This document shows, piece by piece, positions 36,445 through 45,203 of a DNA stretch of 64,000 bases. Source of the DNA: Martelella sp. NC20 (GTDB lineage Bacteria > Pseudomonadota > Alphaproteobacteria > Rhizobiales > Rhizobiaceae); contig NZ_CP054861.1 in assembly GCF_013459645.1 (NCBI RefSeq), forward strand, positions 5,444,001 to 5,508,000. The letters are read 5' to 3'. Below the pieces are notes generated by a model. It saw nothing but the letters and a program-made list of their open reading frames with translations, was not told the DNA's origin and searched no databases. The position numbers and the translations under genes were made by a program. Every line of letters begins with the position of its first letter. Within the stretch, counting starts at the first letter, position 1.

Positions 36445-37490
36445 TGGCACGACAGGACGCCTCCGAACTGGCAATCCGTCTCGGCCGGCAGGCAGAGGCG
36501 GTGTGCCGCCACTACCTCTCTGCCGGTCATCGCGAGGGCCGCTATTGGCTGGTCGGCGATGTGCGCAACACGCCCGGCCGCTCGATGTTCGTGCGGCTGA
36601 AGGGCGGCGAAATCGGCAAGGGCGCCGCCGGCAAATGGACCGACGCCGCCACCGGCGAGCATGGCGATCTCCTCGACGTCATCCGCCAGAGCTGCGGCCT
36701 GGTCGACTTCAAGGACGTCGCCGATGAGGCGCGCACCTTCCTGGCGATGCCGCATCCCGAACCGGAGCCAAGCTCTACCCGGCGCACACCGGCGTCGGCG
36801 CCATCAGGATCACCGGAAGCGGCACGGCGGCTCTTCGCAATGGCGCAGCCAATTTCCGGCACACTCGTAAAGACGTATCTCCGCACACGCGGCATTACGG
36901 ATTTGCACGGAACCGGAAGCCTGCGCTTCCATCCCCATTGCTATTACCGTCCCGACGAACATTCCCCGATGGAGACCTGGCCAGCGATGATCGCATCCGT
37001 CACCGATCTCGCCGGGCGTCAGACCGGCGCGCACCGCACCTGGCTCGCTCCCGACGGCTCGGACAAGGCTCCGATCGACACGCCGAGACGGGCGATGGGC
37101 GATCTGCTGGGGCATGCCGTTCGCTTCGCTGTGGCGGGCGAAGTGATGGCGGCGGGCGAAGGCATCGAAACGATGCTGTCGCTCAGGATGGCGCTGCCCA
37201 CCATGCCGATGGCGGCGGCGCTTTCGGCGGCGCATCTCTCGGCCATCCTGTTCCCCGATACGCTACGCCGACTCTACATCGCCCGCGACAATGATCCGGC
37301 CGGCGACGGCGCGATGGCGACCTTGATCGAACGGGCGAACGCGGCCGGGATCGAGGCGGTCGTGGTGTCTCCAGCCTTAAGCGACTTCAACGAGGATCTC
37401 CGCCTGACGGGGCTGGATAGCCTCCGGGCAGGGGTCCGCGTGCAGATCGCGCCCCAAGACGTCGCACGCTTCATGGCGCTGGCGGCATAG
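36444..37490 (+). CDS. Toprim domain protein (primase-like, DUF7146-type)
   Basis: 348 residues. The N-terminal part has EGRYWLVGDVRNTPGRSMFV and TGEHGDLLDVIRQ, as in plasmid primase-like proteins. A Toprim domain follows, with its glutamate in AGEGIETMLSLRMA and the DxD-type motif in LYIARDNDPAGDGAM. It probably acts on DNA during replication or transfer of the element. The ATG overlaps the stop of the strawberry-notch-type gene, so the two form one operon, broken upstream by the RIT insertion. Confidence 0.82.
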   Translation: MARQDASELAIRLGRQAEAVCRHYLSAGHREGRYWLVGDVRNTPGRSMFVRLKGGEIGKGAAGKWTDAATGEHGDLLDVIRQSCGLVDFKDVADEARTFLAMPHPEPEPSSTRRTPASAPSGSPEAARRLFAMAQPISGTLVKTYLRTRGITDLHGTGSLRFHPHCYYRPDEHSPMETWPAMIASVTDLAGRQTGAHRTWLAPDGSDKAPIDTPRRAMGDLLGHAVRFAVAGEVMAAGEGIETMLSLRMALPTMPMAAALSAAHLSAILFPDTLRRLYIARDNDPAGDGAMATLIERANAAGIEAVVVSPALSDFNEDLRLTGLDSLRAGVRVQIAPQDVARFMALAA

Positions 37491-37805
37491 ACCGCGAGGA
37501 GAATGCAGGCGGCGGGAGCGCCGTCGTCGACATCGCTCGAATGATTCCAGGTCGGAGAGAACCGCGTCCCCGGCCTTCGAGAGGGCGATCGGCCAGCAAA
37601 CGCCCCGGACCCACAATGCCTGCGGCGGACTATTTTCCGGCGCGGCCGAGTGCCGCTTTCCATCGCGAGGCAAAATAGCCCGCCTTCGTCATCCTCCGCT
37701 GTGCTCCGGCCCTCCGCTTCGCTGCGGATGCAGGTCCGGCCCGCCCGCCGGCTTTCGTCGCCATGAAGGCCGCGAGGGTCGCGGCCGAACCGACGGAGCA
37801 TCCCT
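37491..37805. promoter_or_regulatory. Leader region before DUF2493 gene
   Basis: 315 bp without a gene. A perfect hairpin GGCCGCGA-GGG-TCGCGGCC at 37769-37787 lies just before the ribosome site (GACGGAG) of the next gene. The region is otherwise GC-rich with short inverted repeats. It could hold a promoter and a structured 5' UTR. Confidence 0.4.
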
Positions 37806-38735
37806 ATGAGCGAGCACGACGACTACGAACCGCACCACGCCTCTTCCCCCACCGACCATGTTCTCAGCGAACTCCAGCTTTACGGCTACCGTCCCTTCAC
37901 CGATGAACCCGATCCCCGACCGCTTCCGGAAGGCGACCATATCGCGGGCGCCATCGCCGACATCTTCGACGCCCTAATTGTTACCCTGGAGGACACCCGC
38001 CTCGAGCCCGACCTCGACGATCTCCTCTGGTCGACGGTCAATGTCTTCCACCGGGCTACCGACCGGATCGAGCGCGAGCTGGACGACAACGAGCAGGCGC
38101 AGCGCCGCGGCCAGCGTGAACAGGACGGCAGTGAGGTGAAGGCCGTCGAACTGGAACGCCTGACGGCCGAGGGCCAGACCTTGATCGAACGCCGCAACGC
38201 TTTCGAGCTGATGCGTGACCAGGCCGCCGAGCACTATGAGCGCCACACCGGGTCGAACTGGCGGCCGCGCAGCGGATCGATGGTCAACCATCGCAACCTC
38301 ACCTCGGCGATGATCGACAGCCGGGACTTCCTCGCCGCCAAGAAGCGCGCCGACAACGAGGTGCTGCTCCCCGCCGGTCCGAAGATCGCCTTCACCGGCG
38401 GGCTCGACTTCAACGATCACCACCTAATCTGGGCCAAGCTCGATCAGGTCCACGCCAAACACCCCGACATGGTGCTGTTGCACGGCAAGTCCCCCAAGGG
38501 CGCCGAGAAGATCGCGGCCAAATGGGCCGACGCCCGCAAGGTGCCGCAGGTCGGCTTCGCCCCCGACTGGACGAAACATGCCAAGGCCGCACCGTTCAAG
38601 CGCAACGATCAGATGCTCGACGTCCTGCCGATCGGGGTCATCGTCTTCCCCGGCACGGGCATCCAGGACAATCTCGCCGACAAGGCGAAGAAGCTCGGCA
38701 TCCCAGTCTGGAAGTTCGCAACGGGCGGCGCTTGA
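37806..38735 (+). CDS. DUF2493 (SLOG-like, YpsA-related) domain protein
   Basis: 309 residues. The first 175 are acidic and helical (ATDRIERELDDNEQAQR and LTAEGQTLIERRNAF). The C-terminal 110 match the DUF2493 Rossmann-like domain, with KIAFTGGLDFNDHHLI, MVLLHGKSPKGAEKIA and IVFPGTGIQDNLADKAK. Related SLOG-fold proteins bind nucleotides or nucleotide-derived ligands. This gene is common in plasmid/ICE backbones, with no settled role. Confidence 0.82.
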   Translation: MSEHDDYEPHHASSPTDHVLSELQLYGYRPFTDEPDPRPLPEGDHIAGAIADIFDALIVTLEDTRLEPDLDDLLWSTVNVFHRATDRIERELDDNEQAQRRGQREQDGSEVKAVELERLTAEGQTLIERRNAFELMRDQAAEHYERHTGSNWRPRSGSMVNHRNLTSAMIDSRDFLAAKKRADNEVLLPAGPKIAFTGGLDFNDHHLIWAKLDQVHAKHPDMVLLHGKSPKGAEKIAAKWADARKVPQVGFAPDWTKHAKAAPFKRNDQMLDVLPIGVIVFPGTGIQDNLADKAKKLGIPVWKFATGGA

Positions 38736-38806
38736 GCGCCGCTACTGCTAAATCTCGCAAAGGCGGCTATTGTCTTCTCAGCAAAGTATTCGAGGAACGG
38801 ACTGGC

Positions 38807-40021
38807 ATGCTCACAATTACTCATCCAGAAATATTCCCCGAACTTGTAAGCTTTCCTGGAGGCCTCTGGCCCCTGCGTTTACCCAAGGAAGAGGCTACAA
38901 GACTGATCATCAAGTGCCCAAAAGAGTACATGCTGGCAGCAAAGGTAAGGCGTGAATTTCGCTTCTATCTAGTACCGCTCACAGCAGACGGCTCATCCTC
39001 TTATGGGCTCGTAACGGCCTTCTTCGACGACCACGACGAGCCGTTGACATTCTGGTCTCCGCTGTTCGACGACCAGATGACCATCGACATCAGACAGCTG
39101 CTTTCGTCCGATCACTTTAAGATCCATTTTCTCGACGAGCATAATCGTGAACTGCTGGGCTATTCCGCGAAGAATGATGACGCCCCCCGCTTTCGGGCAT
39201 TCGCTGAAACCATGAACTTCTTGCCGTTCTCATTTCATCTAGCGAGGGACTTTCTTGATCAGATGCCTGATTGGTTCGGTCGTAGGACAACGTTGGACGA
39301 CGAGCAGTCATTTGCGATCCATCTCCAAGAGCCTCTATTTCCGGAAGATCTCTATATCTCGGACGTCCGACCCGAAGTGAACTCGTATCATGGCAAGAAA
39401 ACCAACATGCACACGGTCCTAGAGCGTGATGATGCCGGTCACTTCAGTGAACTCGACATCGTTCATGCCCTACATCGGACATTCGCGAGCGACCAGATCT
39501 ATCTAAATCCGATCAGGCCCGACGACGGGAAGGAGTTTGTAGATGTCCTTGTCATCACAGCATCTGCCATCCTGCTCATTCAAGCGAAGGACAGCCCGAA
39601 CACGAAGCGTGCATTGCAAAGATCTATTGAACGTAAAAAATCCACCGTTGTCTCCCATCTTACGAAGGCGACGGCTCAATTGCGCGGCTCTATTTCATAT
39701 GCGCAACAGAACCACTCTCTTACGTTTCTCACGAATGGAATTGTTCATAAAATCGATGTTGGACGCCGCGAGATTATTGGTCTGATTGTGGTCAAAGAAC
39801 TCTTCATGAATGAATTTTCGGTTTATACACCACCAGTTATGGGAATATTCGACGATACCGGCATTCCATGCTTCGTCTTGGACTACCCAGAACTTCACAA
39901 CTATACGCTTCATCTCCGAACAGAGGACGCGTTCATTGGGGCGCTTGAGCAGGTATTCAAGGTCGCTCGCGAACGCGGTGAATTCCCGCGACTTCGATTC
40001 GGTCTGACACCCTCCTCCTGA
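38807..40021 (+). CDS. Hypothetical protein with PD-(D/E)XK-like nuclease motif
   Basis: 404 residues starting at the ATG at 38807 after AGGAA. The N-terminal 200 residues are unrecognised. The C-terminal half has E215 in SELDIVHAL, D246 in EFVDVLVI and Q259-A-K261 in LLIQAKDSP, i.e. E ... D-x12-Q-x-K, resembling NERD or Mrr-type nuclease cores. A basic helix follows (KRALQRSIERKKSTVVSHL). It lies alone after the backbone DUF2493 gene and is AT-richer than both neighbours, so it looks like inserted cargo. A nuclease-based defence role is inferred only. Confidence 0.58.
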   Translation: MLTITHPEIFPELVSFPGGLWPLRLPKEEATRLIIKCPKEYMLAAKVRREFRFYLVPLTADGSSSYGLVTAFFDDHDEPLTFWSPLFDDQMTIDIRQLLSSDHFKIHFLDEHNRELLGYSAKNDDAPRFRAFAETMNFLPFSFHLARDFLDQMPDWFGRRTTLDDEQSFAIHLQEPLFPEDLYISDVRPEVNSYHGKKTNMHTVLERDDAGHFSELDIVHALHRTFASDQIYLNPIRPDDGKEFVDVLVITASAILLIQAKDSPNTKRALQRSIERKKSTVVSHLTKATAQLRGSISYAQQNHSLTFLTNGIVHKIDVGRREIIGLIVVKELFMNEFSVYTPPVMGIFDDTGIPCFVLDYPELHNYTLHLRTEDAFIGALEQVFKVARERGEFPRLRFGLTPSS

Positions 40022-40185
40022 GAACGCGTCGCCATCAACCGCTCTCTATGCGCTGATCCTTGGTCCAGCCACTGGCCTGGCGCCATCAACCCGTAAAGGG
40101 TCGGACTACGGAAAGCGTGCCGCCGCTTCAGCTTCGCCTGCGCGGTGATTGCGGCCATTGGCCGGACACATCGGGCGCCTGTCGC

Positions 40186-40204
40186 GCGGGAGATGGTCTC
40201 CCGC
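40186..40204. other. Hairpin before small membrane protein gene
   Basis: GCGGGAGA-TGG-TCTCCCGC, a perfect 8-bp stem about 20 bp before the start at 40227. It may be part of the 5' UTR or an operator. Confidence 0.45.
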
Positions 40205-40226
40205 CTCCAAGACAGGAGCCGGTCAA

Positions 40227-40394
40227 ATGTCCCTCAATCAAGCTCACGCGTTCGCCTTCAGCCTCGCTACCACCCTCATGGTTTCAATCGTCATCTTCCA
40301 GGCCGGCGACGGCACCATGGGCGTCATGCCCGCCGGCGAATATGACGGCGAAGCCGCCGCCATTGTTCATGAGGTTGATCCCTTCGCCCGCTGA
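40227..40394 (+). CDS. Small hypothetical membrane protein
   Basis: 55 residues from the ATG at 40227, with a good CAGGAG ribosome site. One hydrophobic segment (FAFSLATTLMVSIVIFQA) is followed by an acidic tail. It could be a small membrane or exported protein. Function unknown. It was read from the sequence because it is short. Confidence 0.5.
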   Translation: MSLNQAHAFAFSLATTLMVSIVIFQAGDGTMGVMPAGEYDGEAAAIVHEVDPFAR

Positions 40395-40538
40395 TCGCGG
40401 GCAAGGCGGCACGGCCGCAAGCGGGAATCCTGCGGGATTTCCGCTCCCGTCCCGCCTTCTCTTCGGCTATACTGGCAACGCGCCATGGTGGTGGTGGAGG
40501 CGCAACCGTCAGACCTTTATCTCGCGGAGAACACCACC

Positions 40539-41015
40539 ATGATCTTCATCAGTATCCTCGCCAGCATCGCCGCGATCGGCGGCCTGTGCTGGCTGTTGTT
40601 CACCCTGGCTGTCTTCGCGTTGCCGTTCTTCGCGGGCGCTAGCGCCGGGACATGGGCCTATCAGACTGGCGCCGGCTGGCTCGGTGCAATCATCGTCGGC
40701 TTTGGCGCCGCCGCACTGACGCTCGGGCTCGGGCAGTTCCTGCTCGCCTTTATCCGTCCGCTCTGGATGCGTCTTGCGATCGCACTCGCCTTCGTCGCGC
40801 CCGCGGCGCTCGCCGGCTACCACGCGACGCACGGCATCGTGAAACACACCATGCCCTCCGACACCTGGCAGATCATCTTCTCCGTCATCGGCGCGGTCGC
40901 GGTCGGCATCACCGCCTTCATCGGCGCGGTCGCGGTCGGCATCACCGCCTTCGTGCGGATCGCGGGGATGGCGGCGGCCACGGGTCCGTCCGGCCGGGAC
41001 CTTGCGCGGACCTGA
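40539..41015 (+). CDS. Hypothetical multi-pass membrane protein
   Basis: 158 residues from the ATG at 40539 (GCGGAG upstream). Four or five hydrophobic segments are visible (ISILASIAAIGGLCWLLFT, LGAIIVGFGAAALTLGLG, LAIALAFVAPAALAGY, and the duplicated VAVGITAF region). An 11-residue unit, IGAVAVGITAF, is repeated exactly in tandem near the C-terminus. It is probably an inner-membrane protein of the element. Function unknown. Confidence 0.65.
   Translation: MIFISILASIAAIGGLCWLLFTLAVFALPFFAGASAGTWAYQTGAGWLGAIIVGFGAAALTLGLGQFLLAFIRPLWMRLAIALAFVAPAALAGYHATHGIVKHTMPSDTWQIIFSVIGAVAVGITAFIGAVAVGITAFVRIAGMAAATGPSGRDLART
40887..40952 (+). repeat. 33-bp perfect tandem duplication in a coding region
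   Basis: Two identical 33-bp units (40887-40919 and 40920-40952) encode two copies of an 11-residue hydrophobic stretch. Because the length is a multiple of three, the frame is kept. Such a duplication can arise by slippage and can change copy number. Confidence 0.9.
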
Positions 41016-41612
41016 CAGGTGTTATCGCCATTGCGAAGGCCAGACGTGCGGTGGGCGGCGACCGCCCACGCCGCCTGAGGCCGATGATGGAAGCGCGGGG
41101 TGCGGAACGACGCCAGGTCCCGGCAAACGGCCTTCGTTACAGCGCTAGAGCGGCAGGACCTTGTTTCCGCGACAGACCGAAGAACCGGCGCGGCGATCTC
41201 CCAGTTGTTGGTGGAGGGTCAGGATGCAGCGCCGATGTTCTGGCCGGTAGGAAACGAAGCCGATTTGCATCGCCGCGACGCCGGTCTGCCGGTGCGGGAT
41301 GGCCGCCATTTTCTCCGTTCTCTGACCGTGCCTCAACCGCTCCAAACGGCCTCTTCAATGGCCTGATCTGGCCGAACGCCGGCTGACGCCTCGATCGCCT
41401 ATGACGCAACAGCGGCGTCAAACTTTCTTCCCCTGCCGGCTGCGCCGTCATTCCTCTCGAGACAAGAAAGCCCTCCTTGGCTGTCAGGCCCCTACGGGGT
41501 GCGCCGTCGATCGCGTCCGGCCTGCCGATCGCCATCGAGATCCTATGAGTAATGGTGGCGACCTGCTTTGATGCTGCAGTCGTTGTTGGCCGTTGCGGAA
41601 AGGAGCAGGAAG
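41016..41612. other. Non-coding region with diverged DUF736-type leader and probable IS110 left flank
   Basis: About 600 bp without a gene I can support. At 41424-41470 it contains a diverged copy of the leader found before the first DUF736 gene (43149-43192): TTCTTCCCCTGC, GGCTGCGCCG and CATTCCTC are shared. The right part probably holds the left end of the IS110-type element, where such elements can encode a guide RNA. Its exact border is not visible to me. Confidence 0.4.
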
Positions 41613-42764
41613 ATGACGCAGAACAAACACGCAGGCAAATCGACATACGAAAACCTTCAGACGATCTACGTATCCATTGAGCTGAGCAAGAAAACCTGGC
41701 TGATCACGTCGATCTCACCCGGCGCTGGCGAGAAACTGTCTCGCCACAGCGTTCCTGGCGGTGATATTGCAGGGCTGCTTGCTCGCTTGGCGCAGCTGAA
41801 ACAGAAAGCCCGCGACCGAACTGGCCAGGACTATCCGTTCGTCACCATCCAGGAGGCCGGTCTCGACGGTTTCTGGGTGCACAGGGTTCTCGAAGCCGAA
41901 GGCCACGAAAGCCATGTCGTTGATGCGGCATCGATCGCGACATCCCGGCGCAGACGAAGGGTCAAGACAGATCGGCTCGACGGCGAAACCATGATCCGGG
42001 CGCTGCTCGCTTTCAAGCGCGGCGAACCGCGGGTCTGCTCGATGCTGAGCGTGCCAACACCTTTCGAGGAAGACCGTCGCCGGATCGTTCGCGAACGCAA
42101 GGTTCTGATGGAGGAGCGCATCCGGCACAGCAACCGGATCAAGGGCCTGCTCTTCTCGCAGGGGATCAGGGGCTACGATCCTCTGCGCCGGGACCGTCGC
42201 GAGCGCTTGGTAACGCTGCGTACCGGTGACGGACGGGAACTCCCGATGCATCTGAAAAGCCAGGTCTTGCGAGAGCTCGACCGGATGGAAATGCTGCTCG
42301 ACCAGATCAAGGCGGTCGAAGCCGAGCGGGACGCCATGCTTGCTGAAGAACAGCGGTCAGCACGCGAAGTGGTCATGCTGACGAAGGTGGTCGGCATCGG
42401 ACCGGAATTTGCCGCTGTGCTCTGGGGCGAAGGCCTGTTCCGCCACTTCGACAATCGCCGACAGGTGGCAGCCTATGCCGGACTGGCGCCGACACCATGG
42501 CAAAGCGGATCGATCGACAGGGAACAGGGAATCGGCAAATCCGGCAATCCGCGCTTGCGATCGACGCTGCTGGAGATGGCGTGGCTGTGGCTGCGGCACC
42601 AACCCGCTTCCGAACTCAGTCGCTGGTTCAACGAGCGCGTCGCCCAGAACGGCGGCCGCTTCAAGAAAGTGATGATCACAGCACTGGCGCGCAAGCTCGT
42701 CGTGGCTTTGTGGAAATACGTCACCGCCGGCGTGGTGATCGAAGGCGCGCGCGTCAGACCATGA
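41613..42764 (+). CDS. IS110-family transposase (DEDD type)
   Basis: 383 residues from the ATG at 41613 (AAGGAG and AGGAAG upstream). The N-terminal RuvC-like half has IYVSIELSKKTWLITS, EAGLDGFWVHRVLEAEGH and RRRVKTDRLDGETM. The C-terminal half, with the catalytic serine region, reads VVGIGPEFAAVLWGE, RRQVAAYAGLAPTPWQSG and GIGKSGNPRLRSTLLEMAW. IS110-type transposases use an RNA guide from the non-coding end of the element. The gene looks intact. Confidence 0.9.
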   Translation: MTQNKHAGKSTYENLQTIYVSIELSKKTWLITSISPGAGEKLSRHSVPGGDIAGLLARLAQLKQKARDRTGQDYPFVTIQEAGLDGFWVHRVLEAEGHESHVVDAASIATSRRRRRVKTDRLDGETMIRALLAFKRGEPRVCSMLSVPTPFEEDRRRIVRERKVLMEERIRHSNRIKGLLFSQGIRGYDPLRRDRRERLVTLRTGDGRELPMHLKSQVLRELDRMEMLLDQIKAVEAERDAMLAEEQRSAREVVMLTKVVGIGPEFAAVLWGEGLFRHFDNRRQVAAYAGLAPTPWQSGSIDREQGIGKSGNPRLRSTLLEMAWLWLRHQPASELSRWFNERVAQNGGRFKKVMITALARKLVVALWKYVTAGVVIEGARVRP

Positions 42765-43316
42765 TGACGTGAGCGCGTAACAGTTCGGCCCGGGCCTGAT
42801 CAGCCCCGCCGGAACCAGGTGGACGACCGCATTGCGGCATGGGTTAATCGCCGTCATCGAGACTGGTCTCGTCCCCTGAGCCTTTGCCGCCGCAGGCGGG
42901 ATTATGGTGCGGCCGCTCGAGCGGCGACCGGATGTGAGGTTGATACGTGCACAGGCGCGGATCAGGAAATGGGCTCAGACCTCTGGTTCACGCAGCGGGA
43001 CCGATCGCGCCGTCCGTGTCGAGTGCATGGCTGACAGTCCGTAAGCCGGTGTTCTTCCCCTGGGATTGATGCCGGAACCTCCCTGAACGGCCTCTCTTCT
43101 GGCTGGTCTGACGCCGGTCCGACCTTTGCCTGCAACGGCTCCGCCAACCTTCTTCCCCTGCGGCTGCGCCGCATTCCTCGCGGGACAACAAGCTTGGCTG
43201 CCGCCGTCCTCCGCTGACGCTGCGGCCCATGGGATGCAGTCGGACGGATCGTCGTCTCACGACCGCTATCGAGGCCGCACAGGGCGGCTCCGAACAACCA
43301 AGTCAGGAGAACGACA
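42765..43316. other. Non-coding region between IS110 gene and DUF736 gene
   Basis: 550 bp. The left part should hold the right end of the IS110-type element. The right part holds the leader of the DUF736 gene (block TTCTTCCCCTGCGGCTGCGC at 43151-43170) and its ribosome site (CAGGAGA) just before 43317. No gene can be supported. Confidence 0.4.
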
Positions 43317-43643
43317 ATGGCTACTATCGGAAACTTCCAGCAGGCCGGCGACAACGAGTTCAACGGCGAGATCGTCACCCTTTCCCTCCAGGCCAAGAAG
43401 GTCCGTATCGTTCCCGATACGCGCGCCAGCGGCGAAAACGCTCCCAGCCACCGCGTCTTCGTGGGCCGGGTCGAAATCGGAGCCGCCTGGTCCAAACAGT
43501 CCAACGAGGGCCGTAACTACCTGGGTCTCAAGCTCGACGATCCGAGCTTCACCGCACCGATCTATGCCAACCTCGTCGAGGACGAAGACGGACAGAGCCA
43601 CAGCCTTATCTGGTCACGACCGAACCGTCGCAACGGCGACTGA
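43317..43643 (+). CDS. DUF736 family protein (first copy)
   Basis: 108 residues with the full DUF736 pattern: GNFQQAGDNEFNGEIVTLSL, NAPSHRVFVGRVEIGAAW, YLGLKLDDPSFTAPIYANL and FSLIW-type ending. DUF736 proteins are small, common on conjugative elements of alphaproteobacteria and lack a known role. It is about 80 percent identical in protein to the copy at 43785. Confidence 0.92.
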   Translation: MATIGNFQQAGDNEFNGEIVTLSLQAKKVRIVPDTRASGENAPSHRVFVGRVEIGAAWSKQSNEGRNYLGLKLDDPSFTAPIYANLVEDEDGQSHSLIWSRPNRRNGD

Positions 43644-43784
43644 CGAACACCGAAACGACGCTCCGCACTTGGCGGGGCGTCGTCCGGAACGCGCCGCTCA
43701 GCAGCTCAGAAACACAGCTTGACGAGTGGTTCCTCATGTGAGGCCGCAATGGTGCGGCTCGGGAACGGAAAACGGAGACTTACA

Positions 43785-44111
43785 ATGGCGACCATCGGCA
43801 CCTTCAAGAAGACCGGCTCGAACGAGTTCACCGGCGAAATCGTCACCCTCAGCGTCCAGGCCAAGAACGTGCGCATCGTCCCCGACCAGCGCGCCACCGG
43901 CGAGAATGCCCCCAGCCACCGGGTCTTGGTCGGCCGCGCCGAGATCGGTGCCGCCTGGTCCAAGCGCTCCAACGAAGGCCGCGACTATCTGGGCCTCAAG
44001 CTCGACGATCCAAGCTTCAACGCCCCGATCTACGCCAACCTCTTCGATGACGAGGAAGGTGAGACCTTCTCGCTCATCTGGTCGCGCGCCAACGGGCGCC
44101 GGGGCGACTGA
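43785..44111 (+). CDS. DUF736 family protein (second copy)
   Basis: 108 residues, nearly parallel to the first copy (MATIGTFKKTGSNEFTGEI). It starts at the ATG at 43785 after CGGAGA. A third, more distant copy lies at 53470 and a broken one at 48193. The duplicate pair suggests tandem duplication, with functional overlap. Confidence 0.92.
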   Translation: MATIGTFKKTGSNEFTGEIVTLSVQAKNVRIVPDQRATGENAPSHRVLVGRAEIGAAWSKRSNEGRDYLGLKLDDPSFNAPIYANLFDDEEGETFSLIWSRANGRRGD

Positions 44112-44218
44112 GGCGCCGCGCAGGGCCCCGGCCGCAAGGTCGGGGTCTAGCTTTCCAAAACGACCAAACGTCTGGGTTGCGGCGCAAATTCAGAGTGATC
44201 GAATGCTTAGGCGCCTGT

Positions 44219-45094
44219 TTATAAGGGGCCCGTCTCCACAAATTCGGCGAATGCGCGTGCCTTGGCGCTTGCCAGGCGTCCCGTTGGAAAGACCGCCCAT
44301 AGATCGACGGGGGGAAGTTCCCAGTCCTCCAGCGCGCGGATGACGGCGCCGGTTTCCAGCTCAGGCGCAAACATCCAGTCGGAATTGACAGTCAGCCCCA
44401 TGTCCGCGAGTACCGCCGCCCGGATGCCTTCCGCCGCGCTGACCCGGACACGGCCACGGATCGCGACGGAGGCTTCGGTGCCATCCTTTCTGAACATCCA
44501 GCTGTTTTCAAGCTGGCTGTAGACGATCGCCTCATGCACCGCGAGGTCTGCCGGCACGGATGGGATTCCGGCCCGTTCGAGATAGGCGGGCGTTGCGATG
44601 ACGGATCGCCGCCCCTGCGCCAGCCGTCTTGCCACCGCCGAGGAATCCGACAGTTGGCCCATTCGCAGCGCCACATCGATTCCTTCGGAAACGAGGTCGA
44701 TGACGCGGTCGTCCAGGACGATATCGATCTCAAGGTCAGGATGCCGGGCCAGAAATTCCGGCAGCCGCGGCACAACCAGAAGCCTGGCAAAGGTGGTCGC
44801 GGCCGATACGCGCAGTCGACCGTTCAATCCGGCCCCCGCGCCGCGCGCCTCCAGTTCCGCCTCGTCAGCCTCCTGGATGACCATCCTGGCGCGCTCGTAG
44901 AAGCGGACACCTGCATCCGTCGGCGTCAGGCCGTGGGTCGAGCGAACCAGTAACCGCACCTGCAGCCTGTCCTCCAGTTGAGCGATCGTTTTCGAGATCG
45001 CCGGCTGGCCGACACCGATATGCCGGGCTGCTCCTGAAAAGGAACCCGTTTCCACCACACGCACGAAGGCAGTCATCGCCTGCAGTCTGTCCAT
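44219..45094 (-). CDS. LysR-family transcriptional regulator
   Basis: 291 residues from the ATG at 45094, which follows AAGGAG (45102-45107); the longer frame to 45130 would bury this ribosome site. N-terminal winged helix: DRLQAMTAFVRVVETGSFSG and GVGQPAISKTIAQLEDRL. The effector domain (LRVSAATTFARLLVVPRLPE) is complete. It is divergent from the GST-led operon and most likely controls it, as LysR regulators normally do. Confidence 0.92.
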   Translation of the reverse strand: MDRLQAMTAFVRVVETGSFSGAARHIGVGQPAISKTIAQLEDRLQVRLLVRSTHGLTPTDAGVRFYERARMVIQEADEAELEARGAGAGLNGRLRVSAATTFARLLVVPRLPEFLARHPDLEIDIVLDDRVIDLVSEGIDVALRMGQLSDSSAVARRLAQGRRSVIATPAYLERAGIPSVPADLAVHEAIVYSQLENSWMFRKDGTEASVAIRGRVRVSAAEGIRAAVLADMGLTVNSDWMFAPELETGAVIRALEDWELPPVDLWAVFPTGRLASAKARAFAEFVETGPL

Positions 45095-45203
45095 GCCTAT
45101 TCTCCTTGGGAATAAGCAATATCGCTTCAAGGCGCCTGCCGCAATATACTAGGAATGGTCATAACTCCCTCCAACGACAACAGACAGTCCGATGGAGACA
45201 GAG
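45095..45203. promoter_or_regulatory. Divergent lysR/GST promoter region
   Basis: 109 bp between the divergent genes. GCAATAT occurs twice (45116-45122 and 45141-45147) about one or two helix turns apart, a plausible site for a LysR-type regulator. Promoter boxes are not clear by eye. Confidence 0.45.

Noticed and set aside
41100..41366. 88-codon frame between the membrane protein gene and the IS110-type gene
   Set aside because: I see no domain, ribosome site or homology. It lies in a region that is probably leader and IS flank.
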